Source: Onchocerca lupi
Lineage: Eukaryota > Nematoda > Chromadorea > Rhabditida > Onchocercidae
Length of the DNA: 64,000 nucleotides
Direction of reading: 5' to 3'
Assembly: GCA_028564675.1 (NCBI GenBank)
Contig: JAOVVO010000031.1
Location: forward strand, 186,001-250,000
Both the position numbers and the translations under genes were made by a program. How positions within the stretch are numbered: position 1 is the stretch's first letter; each line of letters opens with the position of its first letter. Shown piece after piece: positions 1 to 11,890 of this stretch. The notes beneath the pieces were generated by a model that searched no databases, was not told the origin of the DNA, and was given only the letters and a program-made list of their open reading frames with translations.

Positions 1-2251
1 CAGAAATTATCAATGCGACATTTGCTCAGTTATTTGCATTTTAAAACTTTTTTTGTGTATTTCGTTATGAAATATAAAATCAAAACTTTTTTATTCGAAT
101 TTTCAATTAATTTCCATTAGATATAGTCTTATCATTGAGTATTCTTCGACTGAAATGTTGCATTATAAGTGCAAAAATATTGATTGATTGCATTTAAAAT
201 AGAGAAATGAAATTTCATCAATTTTCATCATTTATCAAAAAGTATCTCTAACTTATTGCCAACATTCTCCATGCGATAATCATTTTTCTTCTTGAATTTG
301 GATTTTTACATTTCGCAAAATATGGCGATTTATTTAAAATGAGTATAACTAAATGTTCTGAGAATTGAAACTCTTGCGACGTCAAATATTTTTTTCACTG
401 TTCTTCGATGCTTTTAAGATAAATCTGTAAGATTTTCATTAGTAAGCTGAGATATCGCAGTAAATTTGCGTATATCTCTGCGAAATTTGATATGATTACC
501 AAAATATAATCAAATTGTTAATACGTGATCAAAAAAGTTTAATGAACATAACAATTAATCTAATTAATTGAACATCACAATTAATCTAATTATATCTATG
601 CTGTCATATGTTTCAAAACTGCAAAAATCTAATGATTGTACCTTTTTTTTTAACTTTCAAGTGTTTGATTGAAAAAGTTACCTTCATCATCAAGCCTATA
701 CTATTTCTAAGTGTTTTACAAGCTAAGCGAACTTTGAACTTTGCAAATATAATTTGTATCACTTAAATTGTTCTCAAATTTAATGAAATTAATCGAATAG
801 GTACACCATTTTGTGATAAAATATAAACAAATTCTTTCAAATACTGCAATGATTAATGATAATTAACATTAATTAATGCACGAAATACCTTAGGATCATT
901 TCAGGTTGCGCAAAAAGTAGCCTATTATTTTGAATAAGTTCAACCATTTTGCATTATTTATGATAAATTGATTGTTTCAGTTTAAAGAAACATCAATTGT
1001 TACAATACGCGAAAAATCCCTCACAAATATGATATTTTTGCGAAAACAAGTCGCCGAAAAAAATATCGTCTGATTCACTCTTTCTGATCGAAATAGCGAA
1101 TTAAAAGATATTTCGCAACTATTTGTCTGGAAAAATGATTCTGTAACGGATGTAATAATTTGCTTCAACAATAGACGTCAACATTGTTTTCTGTAAAGCT
1201 CAAATATTTCGCAAGTTTAGCTGTAATTGTTCCAAATCATAATAATAAAGCAATAAATTTGAATAATAAATAATTTATTAATTGGACATTTTCTGAATAA
1301 TCCATCAATCATTTTATTTCCGATGGACATTCAAAATTATTACATTTCTTTTAAGTAATAATTTCAACGAAGTTTTAGCTCGAAAAATTTCATTAGAATT
1401 TTCAGTTGATTGTCAATTTTTTAATCGATTTCTTATAAAGAAGAATCCCAACCGTCTTGAATTTGAAAATTTTAATCCACTTATATCCGTCATTAATATT
1501 TTTTATACTGAAAATTTACTTTTCATATGATATTATTAATTACTAAGCTTAGATTATTTGAATCTTACTTTTTACTCTAAGTATATGATTTTTATTTACA
1601 ATAGCATTTTCTTTAAGAGATCGCTTATTTTCCTTTTTTTTTCTTTTTTTTTTTTTCTGAAAGCAAAAAATTGTTACACTTAGAACTTCGAAATCTGTTA
1701 TCATGATGAATTCGACAAATTTTATTAAGTTTAAATCAATATTTTCTCATATTTGCTCGAGTTTCTTCTATCTATTTCTTTCTCTTCTCCTTTTTTTCAT
1801 TTTTTTTTTTTTTTTTCAAAGAATCTTTCTTATTCGATATTTCTATACAAAATATAAACTTAAAGTACAAAATTTTCAATGAATCAGACTATTTCTAAAA
1901 CTAAGATTTTTGATAAACATCAATACCATACATTTTTGTATCCATGCATGTTATGTATAAGTTAGGAAATTAGATCTTTGATGAAATTAGTTCTTTCATG
2001 ATGAAATACTTTTTTTTAATAATTGTTGTGGAATTTTTTTTCAAGCAAAAATATCCAGCCTTTCTACAATTCGGAGATACGCGGATTTTTATGAAAATCC
2101 ATCGTTGCAGATTTTTTAGAACGACAGATGACATATACTTAATGATTAAATCAGATAATTTTGACAGATATTTGAATATTTACAATGTTTGAAGTGAAAT
2201 TACTCCTCATAATCATTATTATTTTTTTTTTTTTTTTTTTTTTAGATGTTT

Positions 2252-2286
<35 letters not shown>

Positions 2287-3611
2287 AATGATTTTTATAT
2301 AAATAATTCTAAATAAGAATTTTTCTTTCAATTCCTTTTTCATTTTTTTTCTAAATAATAAACATTACAACAATAATTACGAAATAATTATTGTTGGTAT
2401 TTTTAGTATTGAAAGTTTTGAAAATTTTCGGATGAAAAATTTAAAATTTTTAATTTTTTTTAAATTTAACAAGTTGTATTTAATACTGATAATATTTTAA
2501 AAACAACAAATGAGAAAATTGCCTGGAATGAATTGATTCAAAGTAGTTAATTGAAAATGAAACAAAAATCGATATTGTTTTTCATGACTAATTCCACTTA
2601 TTTTACTATCTCTTAAATTCACCCAATTTTACTTTACATCATTACTGTTGTATCGATTATCTCATTTTGTTAATGTTTCATTTTTCAATTGAAATATTTG
2701 CTAATTTTAACTAATGAATATATATATTATACATACAAACTGTTTAAATATATAATTGTAATACTAACAGTAATGAAATTATCATTTGAAACTTATATTA
2801 TTACATAATTCTATATATCTAATTACATAATTATATATGCTTTGTGTAATAATTTAAATAAAATATTTATATAAATCGCAATATGCTAATTATTTAATTT
2901 TGACATTCTTTTTTCTGCTTCTAAATATATGAAACATTTATAGATATTCAATGTAATACTAATTATAACATTTTTTTTAAAACATGTATTTCTAAAGATT
3001 GATGACATGATTACATCAGATAATATTTCAAAATTAAAATTTTTTAGAAATAAAATGATGAAATTCTCATTAATAGTGAAACAAAAATGCTAAAATTGGA
3101 TAACTAAATAGTTGGATAATTTATTGGAATGAATAATCGAACATTATGTCTTTTAATTAATTCATCATTTGCATTATTTTCAAACGCTAATTTCATATAT
3201 TTCGTACGATGATTGATATCAAATTATTTATGGCTCATCATTTTCTCATTATTTGATTATTGCAATACACTCATTATATATGAATCATAATTCTGAGGCA
3301 AAGAAGAGAAGAAATGTCCTATTTTCTTCTCATTTTTTTAATTTCTTAATTTCCTAATAAAAATAATATATAATTTTTATAATTTCCTTATAGAAATGTT
3401 TCGTATTCTTATCATTTTTTATAATTTTTTTTTTTTTTTTTTTAAATTCCTAAGTACTCTCTATATTATTCTATTACTTGCAATTTAAAATTCATTGATT
3501 TAACCTAAATGTAACTTACTTAGAATTTCATTTCTTATATTAACTACATTTAATCATTCAATTTGAAGTTTTTCAAATTTTCCATCTCAAATTTCGTAAA
3601 TTTTTCAATCT

Positions 3612-3731
3612 TTAACTGAAGTAGCCATAAGAACCGTACACTTGGATAGTACATCCAACCGGATCCGGCAATACACCGGAATATTCCGGCAATACATATT
3701 GTCCAGACACCTTGTCGACGTCACGCTTGGC
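3612..3731 (-). other. Exon-like block, possible terminal exon
   Basis: On the minus strand about 39 codons are open and end in TAA (complement of 3612-3614). The encoded tail finishes VQVYGSYGYFS-like, read here as IQVYGSYGYFS. Base composition is clearly richer in G+C than the several kilobases on either side, and the peptide is not homopolymer-driven. A possible acceptor (TTTAAG) lies at the upstream edge, near 3731, but the sequence before it is A-rich rather than pyrimidine-rich, and no upstream partner exon was found. It could be the last exon of a minus-strand gene, a decayed exon, or chance. The protein was not recognised. Confidence 0.25.
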
Positions 3732-6700
3732 TTAAATGTTTTTTTTCGCTACACCAAACATCAGCTAACACCATCTTTTTCTTTCTTTCGCATTCATTCG
3801 CTATTCTGGACTCTCTCAAAATTTTCTGTAAAACTTATCATTATCATCCTAGAATTTCTGGATTATAATTAATAGTGTAAATTTGTCTAATTAATTAATA
3901 ATGTAAATTTATTAATTAACTTAATAAATCTATCCAAATCTATCAAGTTCGAAATTTCAAAAATTTGATCTTGAATTGATCACATGTTATCTTCTACCTA
4001 AATACAAATCATGATATTATTACAATAAAATGCAAAACATCATAATTTAAAGATGAAAAAAAAAAATATTTCAAGAAATTTCTGGAACTTAATGTTGTTT
4101 AATAGTTATATGCTTCAACAACAATTAATTTTTAAATTGCCACAATTTGTCAATTTAAATTCATAAAGTACAAATCATTCCACCAAATAATACGTTTTTA
4201 AAGATTCTCTTGACGAACGAAAATGAGAAAGAACTAATAATAATAATTATTATTATTACATTTTGAAAAAATTTTAATATATGATGCTCAATTGATGATT
4301 GATTTTGTCAAGAATAATAGAACATTTGGTGCTTTCTACATCTGTTATTATAAAATTCATCTTGCTTCAAAGCAATTCTTCCACAAAATATTTCTCCCAT
4401 TTCATTCCATTTTCCTTTTTTTTTTTTTTTTTTTTTCAACCTACTTTCTTTCCTTTTCGCTCATTTTCCGTTTTTTTTTTTTTTTTTTTTGATTGAAATT
4501 CTAAATTTTCTTTCAAAATTCTTTCCTTTTTTCTCTCATTTTCATCGAAAGAAAATTTGTCATATTTATATTCAAAATATTGTTTCACTTAATCATTTAA
4601 TCATAAACTTTATTTCATTTATTTAATTTTCTTACGAATTTCACTTTTTGATCTTCGATTAATTCATTAATATTCCATAATTTATAATTTAAATCGATAA
4701 TTATTTGACAAATCTTTCATCAATTGTTGTAGAAAATTATTTCATGTTCTATAAAAAGCTTAGTAATTAGAAAGTAAACTTTTTTTTTGCATCTGTTTAT
4801 TTGAATACTGAAGAAGAAGAAGTGGAACAAATAAGAAAATGTAGCTAAGAGAATATAAATTTGAAAATATACCACTTTTTTATGATAATTACTAACAATT
4901 ACAATTTTATTCAACTAACAGAAGAAATTTAGAAATTATTTGAAATTTTGATGACTAAATAAAAATTGTGAGCAATTTGAATTTTTTGAACTTAATTTTG
5001 AAATAAAGCAATGAAAGTCGGTTATAATAAAAAAGAAAAAAGATTTAATGGAATATGATAAAATATAGGTGAAAGTATTTATGATAAATAAATCCGAGAA
5101 ATGATATCTTGCAAAAATAAAAAAAAACGATATTACTTTCGAATAATAGTCTGTTAAATTTCGATGAAAAAAAAAATGTTCGTTTTGTAATAGTAAATTT
5201 TTTGCGAAAATATCAATCTAATTTCAAAATTTTCCAAATTTCTAATAAATTTATCTCAATTGAGTTTCCTATTTTAATAATAGCAAATTAGCATAATGTA
5301 AAACTTATGTTTTAAATTTTAATAAATGCTTACTAATAGCTTTTTGGTTTATGATAATTTGTTTATAAAAAAAAAAAACCTTAAATTTCCAATTTTTGCT
5401 AATTTATTTTGAAAAAATTTATTCGATAAAAATTCAAATAAAATATTAGCAAGAATTTTCCGACTGATTAAATAATTTTCGTTATTTGCAATCTATAATT
5501 TTCTACATTTTTTTTATCTGGGAATAGAAAATAAGTATTTTTTGAGATTATTAAATTTGCTTAAAAAGAAATCTTTTTCTAGTAAAAAATATGCAAAGAT
5601 GATGATAATTTGATTATTATTTGACATGCTTCTTATAAATTTATCGTTGTTTGGAATTTGATTTTATTTTTGGTTGAGAATGCTTTCATCAATTTTACAA
5701 ATTTTTAAGTTGGTGAAAAAAATCAATGAAAAGAATTTACATTATTCTTCAAAAGAACTCGATTTTTCTCAAATTTCTGTTTGAATAGAAGAAAAAAAAA
5801 AAAGAAAAGAAAAAGAAAAAGAAACGAAATTTTAGAAAAATGTGTGCAATTTCAGGAACGCATTTGCTGAACATTTGATGATGTTTGCTTATGATGATGC
5901 TACATTTTATTGCATTTTCTTTCAATTTAAATTTGATTTGATTTAAAAAAAAAAAAAAAAAAATTTGATGGAAAAATTTTATTTAAGCAAAAAATATATA
6001 TATATTGGCAAAATATGCTACTAAGATTAAAAAGTTCCTCAAAATTTGAGATAAAAACTGATTATATCATAATTTTAATTATCCAATACAATATTATTTG
6101 ACAAATGTTCTCGAGCTATCCTATTATTCATTTTAGCAAGTTTTCTTTCCTTTTTTTTTTCATTGTTGAAATATTATAAAAAAACTTTTTCTAGAATTAC
6201 TTCTTTCATTAACTATGAAGAAAATTTTTGCAGAAATTTCTCTAACTCCAAAGACAAATTCAAAAACATTTTCATTAAATTAGATTATGTATTTTAAATT
6301 TGAATTAAATTATGATTTATGAAATAAAGAAAATTTTAATTCTCTTCCTTTTCAAGGCATTATTATGTTTACGGAGATTGAAATTATTTTATTTCTCTCT
6401 AGGTTAAAAAAGTTTTTGTGCAAATTACCCATTAACAAAATAATGTCGTTTTCTTAAATATCGTTTTTCTTTTTTTTTTCTTTTTTCTTACAGTAATATT
6501 AATTGTGAATCATACTGTAAATTTCTTGATGGAATTCATATTATTATTAAAATAGATTATTGATTGATTTTTCTATTTGTTTCCATGTTTACAGTACATT
6601 TTAAAATGTTGTAACAATTAGTTAATTAAAGAGTATTGTGATTCATTTAAATTGTCATAAATTTGTTATTATGCATCATTTAATCAGTGATCAAAATTCT

Positions 6701-7557
6701 GGATTTTGTTCCGATTATGATCAAATATTTCCTCAAAATTTTAATAAGATGGAGTAGTTGATAAATTGAATATTCTTATTATCATTGAATAATTACCTGC
6801 TTTTCCACTTTTTTTTTCTCTTTTACAAACAATGAATTTAAAGTTTTAGATTATTTGAAGTATTTGATCAGCTATTCCATCCTATTACTTCGTTTAATGT
6901 AATTTTTTTTCAAATATTTGAAAATAAATACATTTATCATTCTTATCATATTTTAATTATATCTCGATTTTCTTAAATTCCATTTCCATTTCCCCGAAAT
7001 TATAACTAATAATTTTTTATTTAATTAGCTATTAAATAAATATTTCATTTGAATTCATTATATTAGCTATTTTAAAATTTTAAATCAGAACAATTATCAG
7101 ATAACGTTTTGCTTTGTTCCATGAATTTGAATGAACAGCAATTGCTATAAAAATGATTCAATTGCATGATGAAAAATTAACGATTTTTAAGAGAATAGCA
7201 ATCAAAAAATTAAATTTTTATGAAAAAACATGAAAATTAGACGTTATTTCTTTCTTCTATAGTACTTCACATTGCTATAACTTAAGTAGATTAGCCTTTT
7301 TCTTAAGCATAAATTTATTTAAATCTATTTCAATTAATTCATATTTCCTTGAATTTGAACAATATTTATTTATACTGTTATAAACAAAAATGACATGTAA
7401 TTCATATTCTAATTTCATACTTTTAATTTTTATGTCAATTTCGGCTTTATATAATAAATTGTCAAATATTTGCTAATTGTTTATATGATCATTTCGATTA
7501 TATATTTAGTTCGAAATATCATTCATATAATTTGATAATTAATTTTCATTTGTTTCA

Positions 7558-7559
7558 AG
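7558..7559 (+). promoter_or_regulatory. Probable SL trans-splice acceptor of sHSP gene
   Basis: A TTTCAAG acceptor lies 7 bases before the ATG with no evident upstream exon. This is the arrangement expected when a nematode spliced leader is added to the mRNA. Confidence 0.4.
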
Positions 7560-7566
7560 GATAACA

Positions 7567-9452
7567 ATGGTTTGGCAAACTTTTACCTTTTTCAAAAATG
7601 CAAATTCTGATGAAAATTTGACATCACCATCATCACAATCATCATCATCATCCTCATCATCATCAATACCAAATACATCTGATACTATTAATCAGAATAA
7701 ATCATCATCATCCAGTAAACGATCACCATCACCTCAACCACCACCACGATTTCATAGACCTACACCAAAATCATCATCACAATCAGATTTTCATAATGAT
7801 AATAATAATACATCTGGTGATACTAAAACTTTACATAACGATTTACCATTTTCGATGACTCCAGCTGGACGTTTTTTTACGAATTTTTTTGATGATGAAA
7901 CTATGCGATATTTTGATTATCCAATGCATAATATTATTTGGAGTGAAGAACCACCAACAATGAATGCATATCATGGGAATTTAATTAATGAGGTATACTA
8001 ATTCATTTCTATTCTTCAACAGAATTTATCAATAAACCTTTTCTAAAAGATTATATTAAAATTATCTAAAATTACTAATTATACTTATTTGTTAGTTATT
8101 AGTTTCATTCAAAGTTTGCAAGAAAGTTCTGAATTACAATGACTTATCAGAGATATAAATGAAGAAAAAACTATTTTATATCGAATTTTTTGCTAAAGTT
8201 TATCATCTATTTTTCAGTAATATCTTATTTTTTTCCCTTTTCTTCTCCAAAAGACTTATTCATTTATTAGCCATGCATTTTATATACTAATTTAATTAAT
8301 TATCAGTTGAACTGAAATAATTTCATATTATTCATATTATCATTTTCTTTTTACAGAATAATTTAGAAAGAAATGAGAAATTTCTTTAAATTTAAATATT
8401 ATTTTTTTTCCGCGAAAATTTTTGTCGACTGATAGTAGAAGTCAAACACCTAAAACCTTGGTGGTTGAACCTTGGTGGTTGGTCGCACCGGGCAGTATTT
8501 ATGAATGAAGAATAAATGATGAGAGATAATTAACGAAAAGGCAGTAAAAGATCAAAAACAGGGAATAATTAGTGAGAACGAAAACAAAGTTGATTAATAA
8601 TAAGCTTTTAATTTCTATTTTTTATCCCATCAATAGCTAAGCAAATTTCCTGACACTACTAGCTTTTTTATAATGTTGAATTCAAGAAGTCAATTTTTAA
8701 AAAAGTGTGAATAAATTAAATTAAATTGTTTATTGTGTCATTATTTCTAATCCAAAAAAGTGAATTTTTCAACAAAATTTTCCACATATTTAATTTTTTC
8801 CACTTTTTCCTTTTTTTTCTTTAATCGTTGGTTTTTTTTTTTATTTTTTTTATTTTTTTATTTTTATTTTTTGCAGAAAATAATCGATAATGACGAGAAA
8901 TTCGCTATCGAAATTGATCTATCCGATTTTCTTGCCGGAGAATTGCTGATAAATTATAATGAAGAGGAACGCGAACTTTCAATTGAAGGACATCAGAAAG
9001 GGCAAAATGGTCATGTTGGCTCCACTGAGCGTAATTTTGAGCGTAAATTCGATATTCCCAGTGATGTTCATGATGGATCTTTGGCCGCTTATTTGATCCC
9101 ATCCGGTTTACTAACTGTTCAGGCATTTAAAAAAGGCATCAAACAGCCCATAAGACGAATACCTATTCAGGAAGTAGCTGATGTTCCGAATTCAGTTAAG
9201 AAAAATGCAGCCAAAATTCCAACATTTGAAACTAGCGAAAATATGACAAATAAAAAAACGGGTCCACCAGTGCCACCAAAACCGAAGAAAGTTTCAAAAC
9301 AAAAACTTTCCACAATTGAGGAAGTGTCTAAAGAAATTCCAGAAGTTCGAAAAGTTAAGAAAGATGACGAGAAAGAACTAAATTTTGATGAAATACCAAA
9401 ACCTACTAAAGAATCAGTAGTGAAGCGGGAATATTTGAATATTTTTTGCTAA
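7567..9452 (+). CDS. Small heat-shock protein (HSP20/alpha-crystallin) with long tails
   Basis: Two exons, 7567-7992 and 8877-9452 (phase 0), give 333 residues. Exon 1 encodes a low-complexity N-terminal arm rich in Ser, Pro and Asn, then an aromatic, acidic stretch (around residues 110-142). Exon 2 starts directly in the alpha-crystallin domain (about residues 149-230: beta strands with FAIEIDLSDF, a FDIP strand and the conserved LIPSGLLTVQAF core), followed by an IRRIPI motif that fits the I-x-I/V anchor of this family. The last 95 or so residues are Lys/Glu-rich with a PPVPPKPKK proline motif. ATP-independent chaperone binding of unfolding proteins is the known family role. Typical members are 140-200 residues, so both tails are unusually long. 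The 884-base intron holds a 14-base exact tandem repeat. The domain call is secure; the specific subfamily is not. Confidence 0.85.
8454..8481. repeat. 14-bp exact tandem repeat (2 copies)
   Basis: The unit AACCTTGGTGGTTG occurs twice, at 8454-8467 and 8468-8481, inside the sHSP intron in a locally G+C-rich patch. Confidence 0.9.
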
Positions 9453-9462
9453 TTTAAAAAAA

Positions 9463-9468
9463 AATAAA
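9463..9468 (+). terminator. Polyadenylation signal AATAAA, sHSP gene
   Basis: A canonical AATAAA starts 11 bases after the stop codon at 9450-9452, implying a very short 3' UTR. Confidence 0.6.
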
Positions 9469-11265
9469 GTCAGTGTATTGTTTCTTTTTTTTTTTTTTGC
9501 ATTTTCCTGTTTGATTTTTATTATTACACATAAATTAAGCAATATTTTATATATTTTACAGTAAAAAAACTTGCAAATATTAAATATAGTTCACGAAAAA
9601 TAATTTTTGATCCTTTTTTTCTTCTATTATACAATCTTTATGCATTTTATCAATATTATAATTTATGTTAAAAAATCCATCATCCTTATTTTATTTTACT
9701 ATTTTTATTGCATGAATTTGCTTTATTCTATCATTTAGTATGGCAAAAATACGATATAATTTAATATGATAATATCATTTAATATGATATATAATATGTA
9801 CCAAATTTTCGAATATTTCTACAGACTTTGCCTTACATATGTCATTTTTAACCGTATATTGAAGTAAGTTTTATGATGCCTTAGAAACATTTATTTTCTA
9901 AAGCTTGGATTAATTACTTTAAATTGTGAGTGCAAATTACTGTTTATTTATTTGCAATATCTTTAATATAAATAATATTTCTTAAATTTCTTAACTTACC
10001 GGAGCAAATTGGTTTTTTTTTTAATTATGTCTTATTACTATTTCATCATTTATAATTAAATCATAATAACTATGTTAAAATAAATTAATAATTCGAATTG
10101 ATATTTTTCACAATATTGTATTTTAAATTTCGATCATAAATTTTTAGTAATTTTAGTAATTCAGAATAAATTATTCTAATTTGTTATTATTTATTGGTCT
10201 GAAAAGTCTTGTAATCATATAAATTTGCTGATAAATAAAATTAGATTTGTTGTAGAATTTGGCAAATACATACCAAAAAATATACAAATTCATTTGCTTA
10301 TGAAAAAGGAAAAATAATTTTCCACATCTAATTGTTTATGGTTCCTTTCAAAACTAGTCGAAACAAGATAGTTTCAAAGGGTCAATTTATCTCCCGCCAA
10401 AATGATGAACAGAAAGGTAAACATGTTTCCCGCCAAAACGATAAACATATTTACCACCAAAAGGAGAAACATGCTTATTAACACTCTGATAATCGTGAGA
10501 AATTAATGATATCACAAAAATATTAGTCATATAGTGATAATGATATAAATTCTCTAAACTTTAAATAGATTGTAATTATACTGCTATGAATTTTTTTGAA
10601 TTTCTTAGTTAAGATTCGAACTTTTGTATCATTAAGAACTATAACAGGATTAAAAGAGAAAAAAAGGAGTAGGTAAGGAAAAATGATGCAAATCTGTTAT
10701 CAGAAAATTATCGTTAAATATAATTGATGATGTTTATTGGAATGAAATACATTTAAAATAATATTAAACCATATCATTGAACAAATAAAGAAATATATTC
10801 ATTAAAGTATAATAGGATATGAAAAATTGAATAGAAATGTTTGATGGCTCCCAATAAAATCACTATGCAAATTACTATTGCTTAATTTGCCAAATAAAAT
10901 AATAGATTATTTGCGAAGCAAATAAATAGTATTGCAAGAACGTAATTGATTTAATATGCGAATAAATAATTATGCAGATAAATTGCTTCATGAATATATC
11001 ATTAATCAAGTTCTTTATTTAGTTAAATGATAGATGATTAGATGAGTTATTCATCAGATGATCAAACTTTTTCCATTTCATTTTTAAAGGATTAATTTAT
11101 TTTTAAAAGATTCCGACTTTCTATAATGTTATAAACTAGCAATTAATTGTTTAATTATTGTTGAACTTAATTAAATTTTTTGCTTAGCAAAGTTTTACAC
11201 TACAAACTATTGAATTTCAAATACTTCCAATTTGATCAAGTACCATTGATTAAAGCTGAGCACAA
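9469..11265. other. Intergenic, A+T-rich
   Basis: No gene seen between the sHSP gene and the tRNA. It contains the 24-bp tandem with CCCGCCAAAA cores at about 10389-10473, listed separately. Confidence 0.6.
10426..10473. repeat. 24-bp tandem repeat with E2F-like core
   Basis: Two adjacent 24-base units (10426-10449 and 10450-10473) share the layout TTTnCCnCCAAAA followed by GAnAAACAT. A third diverged unit with the CTCCCGCCAAAA core lies just before, from about 10391. The middle unit contains TTTCCCGCCAAAA, which matches the classical E2F/DP site. A regulatory function is inference. Confidence 0.6.
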
Positions 11266-11338
11266 GCCCGGTTAGCTCAGTCGGTAGAGCACCAGACTCT
11301 TAATCTGGCTGTCGCGGGTTCGAGCCCCGCATCGGGCT
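11266..11338 (+). tRNA. tRNA-Lys (anticodon CTT)
   Basis: A complete 73-base cloverleaf without intron. The 7-bp acceptor stem pairs GCCCGGT with ATCGGGC (one G-T pair), followed by discriminator T at 11338. The anticodon stem CCAGA/TCTGG encloses loop CTCTTAA with anticodon CTT at 11299-11301, reading codon AAG. The internal promoter boxes are present: A box TAGCTCAGTCGG and B box GGTTCGAGCCC. CCA is not encoded, as in eukaryotic nuclear genes. It is one of the most G+C-rich stretches in the window. Confidence 0.97.
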
Positions 11339-11346
11339 AAGCGTCA

Positions 11347-11351
11347 TTTTT
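11347..11351 (+). terminator. RNA polymerase III terminator
   Basis: A run of five T residues begins 8 bases after the tRNA 3' end, the usual Pol III stop signal. Confidence 0.75.
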
Positions 11352-11611
11352 GAGAATTTATGCTTTTGAGAGAGAATATCGATTATTTGCAATATTGAAA
11401 ACACTCAATAATTTAAGCTAAATTTATATAGAAAAATAAGCTGGCTTAGTTCCACAACCTACATAGACTAATTTGGTGGGACACAGACAGAGACAGGATT
11501 TAACGAATTTTCGAATTTTCACTTTGCAAATTTCTCCGAAACTTTCCAATTTTTTCATTAAATTGGTTATTGGTTGAGTGGACTTCATCATTCCCAGGAG
11601 ATATTCTTTTA

Positions 11612-11729
11612 TTTAGTTTTACTTGATATAAAACTAATCAATAAGGCATATTTAACCCACTAATTTTGAATTTAGTTTTACTTAAAATTAAACTAATTAA
11701 GAAGACATGTCTAATGGACTAATTTCGTT
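11612..11729. repeat. Imperfect 59-bp tandem duplication
   Basis: Two copies begin TTTAGTTTTACTT at 11612 and 11671. Each continues with an AAACTAAT-type block and ends in CTAATTT. The copies lie in the 5' flank of the AGGF1-type gene. Confidence 0.7.
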
Positions 11730-11875
11730 TTTCAGTTTTTTTTTTCCTCAGAATCGAACCAAAGACGAGAGTTATTCTTATCTTATCTAGCAATTTTTTC
11801 ATTTACGTTTAATTTGAGATTCAATTTCTACACTTTTCTTAAAAAATTCATCTTTTTATGGTCAAAATTTTTTGC

Positions 11876-11877
11876 AG
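11876..11877 (+). promoter_or_regulatory. Probable SL trans-splice acceptor of AGGF1 gene
   Basis: A TTTTTTGCAG acceptor lies 13 bases before the chosen ATG at 11891. An earlier ATG at 11886 is out of frame and stops after five codons. Confidence 0.5.
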
Positions 11878-11890
11878 AAAAATCCATGAA

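Larger units (their letters stand above)
1..7566. other. A+T-rich gene-poor region
   Basis: No gene could be supported apart from the exon-like block at 3612-3731, listed separately. The stretch is dominated by T and A homopolymers (for example around 2220-2284 and 3426-3443), short AT microsatellites (around 5995-6004) and a (TAA)/(TTA) palindrome at about 4235-4258. The short open frames here have no codon structure and begin or end in homopolymer. It ends at the 5' flank of the small heat-shock protein gene. Confidence 0.6.

Noticed and set aside
8905..9126. Minus-strand open frame of 73 codons
   Set aside because: It lies antisense to the alpha-crystallin exon and is explained by that exon's codon pattern.
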